Shown: positions 44,837-53,143 of the stretch, one piece after another | Layout: the number at the start of each line of letters is the position of its first letter | How positions within the stretch are numbered: the first letter of the stretch is position 1 | Source: CAZABC01 sp964483405 | GTDB taxonomy: Bacteria; Chloroflexota; Limnocylindria; Limnocylindrales; CSP1-4 | DNA: 59,675 nt | Assembly: GCA_964483405.1 (NCBI GenBank) | Contig: CAZABC010000015.1 | Span: 1 to 59,675 of the forward strand | Direction: 5' to 3' | Translations under genes and position numbers: made by a program | The notes under the pieces: generated by a model | Database searches by the model: none | Seen by the model: the letters and a program-made list of their open reading frames with translations, nothing else | What the model was told of the DNA's origin: nothing

Positions 44837-45832
44837 TCAGCGTCCCGCGCGCAGGTAGACGAGCGAGTAGACCGCGCCGACGAGGATCGTGCCCCCGACG
44901 ATGTTGCCGAGGGTGACCGGCACGAGATTGCCCACCAGCCCGGCCCAGTCGAGCACCGCGTAGTCGGCCGGGACGGCGTCGATCGACGCCCAGAACGAGG
45001 CCGGCGCGAACTCCCGGATGAGCATCCCGACGGGGATGAAGTACATGTTCGCGACCGAGTGCTCGAAGCCCATCGCCACGAACGCCGCGATCGGCGGGAC
45101 GATCGCGAGGATCCGGTCGGTCGTGGTCCGGGCCGAGTAGGTGAGCCAGACGGCGAGACAGACGAGGCCGTTGCAGAGGATCCCGAGGACGAACGCCTGG
45201 AGCGGGCCGTAGCCGACCTTCGTCGTCGCCGTCCCGAGCGCCACCTCGCCCACCGCGCCGCCCCCGAACGCGTACTGCCCCGCGGTCACGACGAGGACGG
45301 CCGTCCCGACCGCCCCGACGAGGTTCCCGGCGTAGACGATCGCCCAGTTCCGGACGACCGCCCGGGTGTCGACCCGACCCGAGGCCCACGCCATCGCGAG
45401 CAGGTTGTTGCCGGTGAAGAGCTCGGCCCCGCCGACGATGACGAGGATGAGGCCGAGCGAGAACGCGACCCCGGCGACGAGCCGGGTGATCCCGTACGGC
45501 AGGATCCCGGCCGCGCCGGCGGCGACCGTCGTCGCGAACGCGGCGCCGAGGGCGATGAAGGCTCCCGCGAGGACCGCGAGGACGAACATCGGGAGCGCGT
45601 CGAGGCCGGCCTTGCGGACGCCGATGTCGGCCGCCTTGCTCGCCATCTCCGCCGGCAGGAGCGCGTCGAGGCGGGCCTCCGTCACGGTCGGGTGATGCGG
45701 CGGGGCGTCGTGCGACGGCGGGTCGCCACCGGACGCGGATGGGCCGCCACCGGGGGCGGGTGGGGCACCCGCCACCGGACCGGACCCGCTGGGTCGGTCG
45801 CCCGGGAGCGGGGCGCCGATCGAGCCGCTCAC
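44837..45832 (-). CDS. focA: Formate/nitrite (FNT) family channel
   Basis: A 331-residue membrane channel of the FNT family: six helices, with ELFTGNNLLAMAW, NWAIVYAGNLVGAVG and the diagnostic GFEHSVANMYFIPVGM (the conserved His gates formate). Followed by NLVPVTLGNIVGG, the second half of the channel repeat. The N-terminal 55 residues are Pro/Gly-rich and probably cytoplasmic. GTG 45832 begins four bases after the fhs stop, so it is the last gene of fchA-folD-fhs-focA. The context makes formate export the likely role; the gene symbol is by analogy. Confidence 0.9.
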   Translation of the reverse strand: MSGSIGAPLPGDRPSGSGPVAGAPPAPGGGPSASGGDPPSHDAPPHHPTVTEARLDALLPAEMASKAADIGVRKAGLDALPMFVLAVLAGAFIALGAAFATTVAAGAAGILPYGITRLVAGVAFSLGLILVIVGGAELFTGNNLLAMAWASGRVDTRAVVRNWAIVYAGNLVGAVGTAVLVVTAGQYAFGGGAVGEVALGTATTKVGYGPLQAFVLGILCNGLVCLAVWLTYSARTTTDRILAIVPPIAAFVAMGFEHSVANMYFIPVGMLIREFAPASFWASIDAVPADYAVLDWAGLVGNLVPVTLGNIVGGTILVGAVYSLVYLRAGR

Positions 45833-45836
45833 CGGC

Positions 45837-47561
45837 CTAGAAGAGCCCGAGGACCTCGCCGTCCTCGTCGATGTCGATGTTCTCGCCGGCCGGCCGCGAT
45901 GGCAGCCCGGGCATCGTCCGCATGTCACCCGCGAGCGGATAGATGAAGCCGGCCCCCGCCGCCAGCCGGACGCCCCGGATCGGGAGCCGGAAGCCGGTCG
46001 GGCGACCCTTGCGCGACGGATCGTGGCTCAGTGAGAGGTGGGTCTTCGCCACGCAGACCGGCAGGTGGCCGTAGCCGCCGGCCTCGAAGTCGGCGAGCGT
46101 CTTCTCGACGCCGGGCGCGAAGTCGACGCCATCGGCGCCGTAGACCTTCGTCGCGATCGTCTCGATCTTCTGGCCGAGCGGCATGTCGTCGGGATAGAGG
46201 AAGCGGAAGCCCTCGCCGCCCGCCTCGGCCGCGGCCCAGACGGCGCTCGCGAGCGCCTGGGCACCGGCGCCGCCGTCGGCCCAGTGGGTCGTGACGACCG
46301 CGTCGGCCGCTCCGGCCGCGACCGACACCTCCCGGACCGCTGCGTACTCGGCCGCCGTGTCGGTCGGGAACGCGTTCAGCGCGACGACGACCGGGACGCC
46401 GTAGGCCCGGACGATCTCGACATGCTTGGCGAGGTTCGCCGCGCCGGCCCGGACCGCCTCGACGTTCTCGGTCATCAGCGCCGGGTCGAGCGGCTTGCCG
46501 GCGACGATCCGGCCGACCCCGCCGTGCATCTTGAGCGCCCGGATCGTCGCGACGACGACCGCGACGTCGGGCCGGAGCCCCGACGCCCGGCACTTGATGT
46601 CGAAGAACTTCTCGGCCCCCATGTCAGCGCCGAAGCCGGCCTCGGTGCAGACGACGTCGCTCGTCGACAGCGCGACGCGATCGGCGATGATCGAGCTGTT
46701 GCCGTGGGCGATGTTCGCGAACGGCCCGCAGTGGACGTAGGCCGGCCCACCCTCGAGCGTCTGGAGCAGGTTGGGCTTGATCGCATCCCGGAGGAGGACC
46801 GTCATCGCCCCCGCGACCTTGAGATCCTCCGTCGTGACCGGCTTCCCGTCGCGGGTCCGGGCGACGACGATCCGACCGAGCCGCTCGCGCAGGTCGCGCA
46901 GGTCGCGCGAGAGGGCGAGGATCGCCATCACCTCCGAGGCGACGGTGATGACCCACTCGGTCTCGCGGGGGACGCCGTCCTCGCGACTCCCGAGCCCGAT
47001 CACCGCGTGCCGCAGGGCCCGGTCGCTGATGTCGACGACGTGGGGCCAGCTGATCGCGTGCGGATCGATGCCGAGCGCGTTGCCGTGGTGGAGGTGGTTG
47101 TCGATGAACGCGCTGGCGAGGTTGTGGGCCGCGCCGATCGCGTGGATGTCGCCGGTCAGGTGGAGGTTGAAGTCCTCCATCGGGATGACCTGGCTGTAGC
47201 CGCCACCGGCCGCGCCGCCCTTGATCCCGAAGACCGGGCCGAGCGACGGCTGGCGGATGGCCACCGCCGCCCGCTTGCCGATCCGGTTGAGGCCCTGGGC
47301 CAGGCCGACGGTCGTCGTCGTCTTGCCCTCGCCGAGCGGCGTCGGGGTGATCGCGGTGACGAGGACGTACTTCCCGCGCGGTCGCTCGCGCTCGACCCGC
47401 TCGACACCGGCGAGCGTGATCTTGGCCTTCGTCGGGCCGTAGAGCTCGATCTCCTCGTCGCGGAGGCCGAGCTCATGGGCGACCTCGAGGATGGGGCGAG
47501 GCCGCACCGAGCGGGCGATCGCGAGGTCGGACGGCACCGGGATGGCGGGCGGGGTGGTCAC
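45837..47561 (-). CDS. fhs: Formate-tetrahydrofolate ligase (formyl-THF synthetase)
   Basis: A 574-residue enzyme that reversibly joins formate and THF with ATP. The P-loop is PTPLGEGKTTT (about 73-83), with GIKGGAAGGGYSQVIPMEDFNLHLTGD and GGPAYVHCGPFANIAHGNSS typical of the family; length matches (about 555). The GTG start overlaps the folD stop by four bases. In reverse it could make ATP and formate from formyl-THF, as proposed for one-carbon disposal in histidine-degrading bacteria; direction here is inference from the neighbouring FNT channel. Confidence 0.97.
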   Translation of the reverse strand: MTTPPAIPVPSDLAIARSVRPRPILEVAHELGLRDEEIELYGPTKAKITLAGVERVERERPRGKYVLVTAITPTPLGEGKTTTTVGLAQGLNRIGKRAAVAIRQPSLGPVFGIKGGAAGGGYSQVIPMEDFNLHLTGDIHAIGAAHNLASAFIDNHLHHGNALGIDPHAISWPHVVDISDRALRHAVIGLGSREDGVPRETEWVITVASEVMAILALSRDLRDLRERLGRIVVARTRDGKPVTTEDLKVAGAMTVLLRDAIKPNLLQTLEGGPAYVHCGPFANIAHGNSSIIADRVALSTSDVVCTEAGFGADMGAEKFFDIKCRASGLRPDVAVVVATIRALKMHGGVGRIVAGKPLDPALMTENVEAVRAGAANLAKHVEIVRAYGVPVVVALNAFPTDTAAEYAAVREVSVAAGAADAVVTTHWADGGAGAQALASAVWAAAEAGGEGFRFLYPDDMPLGQKIETIATKVYGADGVDFAPGVEKTLADFEAGGYGHLPVCVAKTHLSLSHDPSRKGRPTGFRLPIRGVRLAAGAGFIYPLAGDMRTMPGLPSRPAGENIDIDEDGEVLGLF

Positions 47562-48517
47562 AGGGTCGTCTCCGGCACGGGTACGGCGAGGGACTGGGCG
47601 CCCAGCGGGACCAGGCCCCGAGCCTGGTTCCTGGCCGCCTCGATCAGGTGACTGAGGAGGATCGCGTTCGTCAGCGGCCCGACGCCGCCGGGCACCGGCG
47701 TGATCGCCGATGCGACGCGGCTCGCCGAGGCGAAGTCGACGTCGCCGACGAGCCCGTCGCCGACGACGTTGATGCCGACGTCGACGACGACCGCGCCCGG
47801 CTTGAGCATGTCGCCGGTGATGAAGCCGGCCCGCCCGATCGCGACGACGACGATGTCCGCGGTGCGGACGATCCCCGCCAGGTCGACGGTCTTGCTGTGG
47901 CAGATCGTGACCGTGGCGTTCTCGCGCAGGAGCAGCAGCGCCGCCGGCTTGCCGACGACGTTCGAGCGGCCGACGACGACGGCATGCTTGCCGGCGAGCT
48001 CGATCCCCGACCGCTTGAGGATCTCGACCGAGGCGTGGGCGGTCGCGGGCAGGAAGCCGTCGTAGCCGAGCGACAGGAGACCCGCGTTGAGCGGGTGGAT
48101 CCCGTCGATGTCGCGCATCGGGTCGAGCACGTCGATGACGGCGCGCAGCGGGATCCCGGGTGGCAGCGGCATCTGGACGATGACCCCGTCGATCGCCGGG
48201 TCGTGGTCGACCGTGCGAAGGGCGTCGACGAGGGACGCCTCGGTCGCCTCGGCGGCTTCCACGAACCGGCCCTCGATCCCGACCTGGCGACAGCCCTTCA
48301 GGATCCGCTCGAGGTAGACGACCGACGGGGCGTCGCGGCCGCACAGGACGACGGCGAGCCCCGGGGGTCGGCCGGCCTCGGCGGTGAAGGCCTCGACGTC
48401 GGCGTGGACCGCTGCCCGGATGTCGGCCGCGATCGGCGCGCCGAGGAGCAGCCGCGGGCCGGGCTCGGCCGACCCGGTGCCGTCCGCGACGGCCGGGGAA
48501 CCGGCGACCGTCGTCAC
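47558..48517 (-). CDS. folD: Methylene-THF dehydrogenase (FolD family) lacking the catalytic lysine
   Basis: A 319-residue FolD. NADP-binding VVGRSNVVGKP (181-191), QMPLP (115-119), RDIDG (135-139) and TPVPGGVGPLT are all present. In the substrate motif the family has Y-x-x-x-K; here the segment is SVVYLERILKGC (Y68, I72, C76), so the lysine essential for cyclohydrolase chemistry is isoleucine; the alignment is anchored by the Tyr, Lys74 and Cys76. This predicts a dehydrogenase-only protein. The gene overlaps fchA upstream and fhs downstream by four bases each. The N-terminal 20 residues are extra. Confidence 0.93.
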   Translation of the reverse strand: MTTVAGSPAVADGTGSAEPGPRLLLGAPIAADIRAAVHADVEAFTAEAGRPPGLAVVLCGRDAPSVVYLERILKGCRQVGIEGRFVEAAEATEASLVDALRTVDHDPAIDGVIVQMPLPPGIPLRAVIDVLDPMRDIDGIHPLNAGLLSLGYDGFLPATAHASVEILKRSGIELAGKHAVVVGRSNVVGKPAALLLLRENATVTICHSKTVDLAGIVRTADIVVVAIGRAGFITGDMLKPGAVVVDVGINVVGDGLVGDVDFASASRVASAITPVPGGVGPLTNAILLSHLIEAARNQARGLVPLGAQSLAVPVPETTL

Positions 48518-49203
48518 GTCGGGTCGGACGGCGGCGGGAGCGGCGGGAGCGCCGGCCGGGTCGCGCCGCTCGCGACGACGTCGCGGGTCTCGGCGGCCAG
48601 CCGCTCGACCTCCGCGAGGAGCTCCGCGACACGGGCGGACAGCTCGGCCGAGAGCGCCTCGTCACCGGTCATCGGCAGGTTGACGAGGACATTGGCGGCC
48701 GCCCCCCGAGCCGCGGCCTCGGACAGCAGCGCCGCCACGGCCAGATCCGACGCTGCGTTCGCGTTGCTGCGGCCGGCGAGGACCTCGGCGCCGGTGACGA
48801 TGTCGCGGCAGGCCTCGACCGCCTCGAGCGGCGCCATCGCGGCGACCCGCGCGGCGGCCTGGAGCGCGGCGGTCCTCGCGGCCTTCTCGTCGTCGGTCTC
48901 GCGTGGCAGCCGCATCGCGACGCCGAACCCGGCATAGGCGGCCGCGTCCTCGTCGGCGATCCGGAGACAACGCCCGGCGAGATCCGTCGCCGCGGCTCGC
49001 GTCCGGACGATGAGCGCCTCGTGGTCGACGTACTTCGGCCGGCCCTGCGAGAGCGAGGCGACCATCGCGACGAGGCCCGCGGCCAGGGCCGCCGCGACCG
49101 CCGACGCGGACCCGCCACCCGGGGTCGGCTCCGCCGACGCCAGGTGCCGGACGAACTCGTCGAGGGTCAGGTCGCCGAACCGCACCCGCCCAGGCTGATC
49201 CAC
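48514..49203 (-). CDS. fchA: Cyclodeaminase/cyclohydrolase family protein
   Basis: A 229-residue helical protein of the formiminotransferase-cyclodeaminase C-terminal/FchA family. The diagnostic opening is FVRHLASAEPTPGGGSASAVAAALAAGLVAMV, followed by QGRPKYVDHEA and ADEDAAAYAGF. These enzymes convert formimino-THF to methenyl-THF with ammonia release (cyclodeaminase) or methenyl-THF to formyl-THF (cyclohydrolase). Both reactions are needed here, because ftcD lacks this domain and folD appears to lack cyclohydrolase activity. GTG 49203 has TACGAT seven bases upstream and no Shine-Dalgarno: leaderless. First gene of the fchA-folD-fhs-focA run. Confidence 0.93.
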   Translation of the reverse strand: MDQPGRVRFGDLTLDEFVRHLASAEPTPGGGSASAVAAALAAGLVAMVASLSQGRPKYVDHEALIVRTRAAATDLAGRCLRIADEDAAAYAGFGVAMRLPRETDDEKAARTAALQAAARVAAMAPLEAVEACRDIVTGAEVLAGRSNANAASDLAVAALLSEAAARGAAANVLVNLPMTGDEALSAELSARVAELLAEVERLAAETRDVVASGATRPALPPLPPPSDPT

Positions 49204-49210
49204 GCACCGG

Positions 49211-49216
49211 ATCGTA
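49211..49216 (-). promoter_or_regulatory. -10 element for leaderless fchA operon
   Basis: TACGAT on the minus strand, seven bases before GTG 49203. It decides this start over the longer open frame, which would run across the promoter. Confidence 0.55.
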
Positions 49217-49406
49217 GCAGCGGCGATCGGCGATCGGACGGCCCGGACCGCCCCTCGGGCCATCCGTCCGGCGCATCCCGGGCGGGCGTCACGGCACCCT
49301 CCGGGTCCGGGTCGCGGGGCGGACGTGGTACCGGCACGCCCGCCCCGCGCCGTCGAAGGGCTCGGCGACCGGGGAGGAGCCGGACGCCGGCGAGGGGACT
49401 TCGGGA

Positions 49407-49667
49407 TCAGGCCGCGACGTCGACCGCCTCGACCGTCCAGCGCCGGCCGCGCGGCCGGTAGGTGAGCGCCAGGCGCGCGCCGGGCGTCTCGACCTCGTAG
49501 ACGATGCGAGGACCGGTCGCGACCCGGTAGGCGGACGTCTCGTCGCGGACCGCGGCGAGCGCCGTCACCGGCAGCGTCCGCTCGCCCCAGGTGACCTCGC
49601 GAGGTCGACCGTCGAACCAGCCGGTGCGGACGCGGACGGGGACCGGCTCGACACGGATCATCGCCAT
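49407..49667 (-). CDS. DUF6504 family protein, SOS-controlled
   Basis: An 86-residue protein: MAMIRVEPVPVRVRTGWFDGRPREVTWGERTLPV, then YRVATGPRIVYEVETPGARLALTYRPRGRRWTVEAV. It fits the DUF6504 type that is often found beside Y-family polymerase genes; molecular function is unknown. GAGGAG lies seven bases before ATG 49667. Its promoter, just upstream, has one LexA box between -35 and -10 and a second after -10. It sits 100 bases downstream of dinB on the same strand, so read-through from dinB is also possible. Confidence 0.78.
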   Translation of the reverse strand: MAMIRVEPVPVRVRTGWFDGRPREVTWGERTLPVTALAAVRDETSAYRVATGPRIVYEVETPGARLALTYRPRGRRWTVEAVDVAA

Positions 49668-49720
49668 CTCGTGACTCCTCTGTCTGGAGCCCTGTGTCGA
49701 CCGGGGCACGTCGGCGACCA

Positions 49721-49770
49721 GAACGTCTGTTCGATACGCGATGCTAGACAGAACAGGTGTTCGATGTCAA
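49721..49770 (-). promoter_or_regulatory. SOS promoter with two LexA boxes (GAAC-N4-GTTC)
   Basis: Minus strand: -35 TTGACA (49770-49765), -10 TAGCAT (49746-49741), spacer 18. LexA box GAACACCTGTTC lies in the spacer (49762-49751); a second box GAACAGACGTTC lies at 49732-49721, 30 bp away centre to centre. The -35 overlaps the dinB stop codon. The first 20 bases are identical to the lexA promoter core. Confidence 0.85.
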
Positions 49771-51092
49771 GCGTCGTCGGGCGGATCGTCGGGCGCCTCC
49801 ATGTCAGCTTGCGTGTCACGCGGTCCCGACCCGGTCGGGGATCGTCCGGACGCTCCCGGCCGTCCGGTCGGATCCGGGGAGCGCCGCTCGGCCGGGGTCA
49901 TCGGGTCGCGCTCGAATGGCGCCGGGATCCCCGTCCCGATCAGCCGTGCCCGGGTCACCGCCCGCTCGCCGTAGCGTCGCCGGATGACGTCGGCGGCCTC
50001 GGTCGCCCGCCGCCGCCGGTCGTCGTCGGCGGCGAAGAGCCCGAGCTGCTCGGGCTCGGCCAGGTGCGACGCGGTCACGCCGACCAGGCGGACGCGGATG
50101 CCGCGCAGCTCGGGCCGGGCGAGCTCGAGCGCCGCCCGCCAGATCGGCTCGGCCATGTCGGTCGGCGGGACGAGCGGCCGCTGGCGGGTCACCGTCCGGA
50201 ACGTGTCGTCCCGGATCTTCACCGTCACCGTCCCGGCCCGAAGCCCGGCGGACCGGAGCCGTCCGGCGACGCCGTCGGCCATCGCCAGCAGCGTCCGCTC
50301 GATGACCTCGCGGTCCGCGGTGTCGACGTCGAAGGTGTGCTCGTGGCCGATCGACTTGGCCGGGTCGCCGGCGTCGACCGGGTCGGGGTCGACCCCGAGG
50401 GCCCGCTCGTGAAGCGACGCCCCGTGCCGGCCGAGCCGCCGGACGAGGACGTCGACCGGCAGGGCGGCGAGGTCGCCGATCGTCCGGACGCCGTGCTCGC
50501 GGAGCGCGGCCGCGGTCTGCGGTCCGACCCCCCACAGCCGCCCGACCGGCAGCGGAGCGAGGAAGGCGGCCTCCGAGCCGGGCGGCACGACGACGAGGCC
50601 GTCGGGCTTGCGGAGATCCGAGGCGACCTTGGCGACGAGCTTCGTCGTGGCGACCCCGACCGAGGCGGTCAGGCCGAGGTCGTCGGCGATCGCCGCCTTG
50701 ATCCGCCGGCCGACCGCCTCGCCGTCGCCGAACAGGGCCCGCGACGCGGTGACGTCGAGGAACGCCTCGTCGATCGAGACCGGCTCGACCTGCGGCGTGA
50801 ACCGCCGGAGGATCGCCATCACCTCCCGGCTGACGGCCGCGTACTTCCGGCCGTCGACCGGGACGAAGACCGCGTCGGGGCAGAGCGCGCCTGCCGTCCG
50901 GAGCGGCATCGCCGAGTGGATCCCGAAGCGGCGCGCCTCGTAGCTGGCGGTCGAGACGACGCCGCGGTCGCCCGGTCCGCCGCCGACGACGACCGGCCGC
51001 CCGCGCAGCTCCGGCCGGTCGCGCTGCTCGATCGCCGCGAAGAACGCGTCGAGATCGACGTGGAGGATCGTCCGAGGGCCCGGGTCGCTCAC
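49767..51092 (-). CDS. dinB: DNA polymerase IV (Y-family)
   Basis: A 441-residue translesion polymerase. Catalytic D13 (HVDLDAFFAAIE, with F18 at the steric-gate position) and D108-E109 (SIDEAFLDVT) are present. Then come the helix-hairpin-helix thumb (LWGVGPQTAAALREHG), the little-finger domain, and a clamp-binding motif QLGLF at 349-353. A disordered Pro/Asp-rich tail of about 80 residues follows. GTG 51092 is chosen; ATG 51104 is an alternative. No LexA box precedes this start; the SOS promoter lies at its 3' end. Divergent from a leaderless membrane-protein gene with overlapping promoter elements. Confidence 0.95.
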   Translation of the reverse strand: MSDPGPRTILHVDLDAFFAAIEQRDRPELRGRPVVVGGGPGDRGVVSTASYEARRFGIHSAMPLRTAGALCPDAVFVPVDGRKYAAVSREVMAILRRFTPQVEPVSIDEAFLDVTASRALFGDGEAVGRRIKAAIADDLGLTASVGVATTKLVAKVASDLRKPDGLVVVPPGSEAAFLAPLPVGRLWGVGPQTAAALREHGVRTIGDLAALPVDVLVRRLGRHGASLHERALGVDPDPVDAGDPAKSIGHEHTFDVDTADREVIERTLLAMADGVAGRLRSAGLRAGTVTVKIRDDTFRTVTRQRPLVPPTDMAEPIWRAALELARPELRGIRVRLVGVTASHLAEPEQLGLFAADDDRRRRATEAADVIRRRYGERAVTRARLIGTGIPAPFERDPMTPAERRSPDPTGRPGASGRSPTGSGPRDTQADMEAPDDPPDDA

Positions 51093-51098
51093 GGGCGC

Positions 51099-51104
51099 TA
51101 TCAT
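51099..51104 (+). promoter_or_regulatory. -10 element for the leaderless polytopic membrane protein
   Basis: TATCAT lies nine bases before GTG 51114. Its opposite strand overlaps a GATGAT word seven bases before dinB GTG 51092, so the two divergent promoters share sequence. Confidence 0.45.
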
Positions 51105-51113
51105 CGCGCGGCC

Positions 51114-53105
51114 GTGCCAGCCGCCCTGTCGCTCATCTGGCTCGCCGCACTGGCCGTGCCCGGGATCGCCGCCCTGGCGCGGTTCGCCCCGTTCCTGACC
51201 CCGCTCGAGCGGTTCGCCCACGGCGCCGTCCTCGGGATCGTCGCGGGGACGATCGTCCTCGTCCCGCTCGCGACGCTCGCCGGGCTCGGCCCGCTCGTGA
51301 TCGCGGGCACCGGCGCGGTCGCCATCGCCGCGGGGATCGCCCTCGCCGTCGTCCCGCCGCGTGGCGGCCGTCGGCCCGCCCCGGTCGACGAGCTGCGCGA
51401 CGCGATCAGGGCGGCCCGCGCCGCCGGGCCGGTGGCCACGGCCCGCGCCCGCCTCGACCCGTGGGCGACCGCGCTCCTCGTCGGCCTGACGGCCTGGTGG
51501 TCGATTCTCTGGACGACCGCGATCCAGCGGGCGGAGGACGGCCTGTGGGCCGGCCACGAGTACATCTGGAGCGACTGGCCGACCCACCTCGGGATCGTCA
51601 CCCGGTTCGCCTGGGGCGACAACTTCCCGCCCGAGAACACCCTCTACGCCGGCCTCCCGCTCAGCTACCACTACCTGTCGGACCTGACCCCCGCCGCGTT
51701 CGTCGTCCTCGGCCTCGACCCGGTCGTCGCGCTGCCGCTCCACTCCTTCGCCCTGTCGATCGTCGCGGCGCTCTCGCTGTGGGCGTTCGTCCGCCGGCTC
51801 GGGATCGCCCCCGCGCTCGCGACGCTCGGGACGGCGCTCTTCCTCCTCGGCGCCGGCCTCGGCTGGGTCACGACGGCGGCGACGCTCGACCGGCTCAAGG
51901 ACCTCTTCGTGACGCTGACGACGCTGCCCTGGGACGAGAAGGCGGTCGGCGAGCTCCACATCCGCTTCTTCAACCCCTACCTGGCGTTCCTGATGTCGCA
52001 GCGGGCCTACCTCTACGGGCTGCCGCTGGCGATGCTGATGCTGACCCTCCTCGTCTCGGCGGCCCGGCGGCGATCGGTCCGCCGCTTCGTCCTGGCCGGC
52101 GTCGTCGGCGGGCTCCTCCCGCTGTCGCACCTGCCGACCCTGCTGGCGATGGCGATCGTCGTCCCGTTCCTGGCGATCCTCCTGCCGTCACGGCCATGGC
52201 GCGACCCGCTCCGGCGGATCCCCTGGGCCGGCTGGATCGCCTTCGGGCTCGTCTGGATCGCCGTCGCGCTGCCGCAGCTCCTCAGCCAGCTCGGCGGCGG
52301 GGCCGGGGCGCTGTCGGCCTTCCGGTTCCAGCTCGGCTGGGTCGCCGAGCCGGACCCCTGGTGGTGGTTCTGGGTCAAGAACCTCGGGCTGTTCATCCCG
52401 CTCGCGCTCGTCGGCCTCGCTGTCCGGCGGGCAGTACCGCCCCGCTCGGCCCGGCTCCTCGTGGCGCTCTGGTCGATCTTCGTCGTCGCCAACCTCGCGG
52501 CCTTCCAGCCGTGGGACTGGGACAACCACAAGATCCTCGTCTACTGGTTCCTCGGCGTCGCGATCGCGGCCGCGGCGGCGCTCGTCCACGCCTGGCACCG
52601 GTTCCCCGGGCTCGCGGTGCGGCTCCTCATCGTCCTCGCGGTCGCGACGATGGTCGGCTCGCCGGTCCTCGAGATCTCCGACCAGGCCCAGGGCAACATG
52701 CGCTACCGGATGCTCGAGACCGAGCAGATCGAGCTCGCCGAGCGGCTCCGGGACGCATCGGCGCCGGGCGACCTCGTCGTGACCGGGATGCAGAGCCACG
52801 ACCCGGTGATGATGCTCAGCGGCCGCCAGATCCTCATGGGCTACTGGGGCCAGCTGTGGGTCAGCGGCATCACCTACGAGGAGCGCCAGCGGCAGGTCGG
52901 CGAGATCTACAAGCTCTCGGCCGAGGGCGAGGCCCGGATCCGCGAGCACGGCGTCGACTACGTCGTCATCGGCCCCGACGAGCGACGGGCCGACGGCCTC
53001 GCGGCCAACGAGGAGGCCTACGCGGCGCGGTTCCCGATCGCGGTCGCGACCGCCCGCTGGCGGGTCTACGACGTGCGCGAGCTCAGCGGGGACACCGAGC
53101 CGTAG
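51114..53105 (+). CDS. Polytopic membrane protein, GT-C glycosyltransferase-like
   Basis: A 663-residue protein with about 13 hydrophobic helices, an extracytoplasmic loop DGLWAGHEYIWSDWPTHLGIVTRF, and a soluble C-terminal region (about 510-663) with TYEERQRQVGEIYKLS and VDYVVIGPDERR. The acidic loop after the first helices and the overall plan match GT-C fold glycosyltransferases or DUF2298-like proteins. Donor and acceptor are unknown; polyprenyl-linked sugars are typical for the fold. Start GTG 51114 looks leaderless. Confidence 0.75.
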   Translation: MPAALSLIWLAALAVPGIAALARFAPFLTPLERFAHGAVLGIVAGTIVLVPLATLAGLGPLVIAGTGAVAIAAGIALAVVPPRGGRRPAPVDELRDAIRAARAAGPVATARARLDPWATALLVGLTAWWSILWTTAIQRAEDGLWAGHEYIWSDWPTHLGIVTRFAWGDNFPPENTLYAGLPLSYHYLSDLTPAAFVVLGLDPVVALPLHSFALSIVAALSLWAFVRRLGIAPALATLGTALFLLGAGLGWVTTAATLDRLKDLFVTLTTLPWDEKAVGELHIRFFNPYLAFLMSQRAYLYGLPLAMLMLTLLVSAARRRSVRRFVLAGVVGGLLPLSHLPTLLAMAIVVPFLAILLPSRPWRDPLRRIPWAGWIAFGLVWIAVALPQLLSQLGGGAGALSAFRFQLGWVAEPDPWWWFWVKNLGLFIPLALVGLAVRRAVPPRSARLLVALWSIFVVANLAAFQPWDWDNHKILVYWFLGVAIAAAAALVHAWHRFPGLAVRLLIVLAVATMVGSPVLEISDQAQGNMRYRMLETEQIELAERLRDASAPGDLVVTGMQSHDPVMMLSGRQILMGYWGQLWVSGITYEERQRQVGEIYKLSAEGEARIREHGVDYVVIGPDERRADGLAANEEAYAARFPIAVATARWRVYDVRELSGDTEP

Positions 53106-53143
53106 ACGCGCGGCGCCAGCCGGCGCCGGATGCAGCGGACCGG

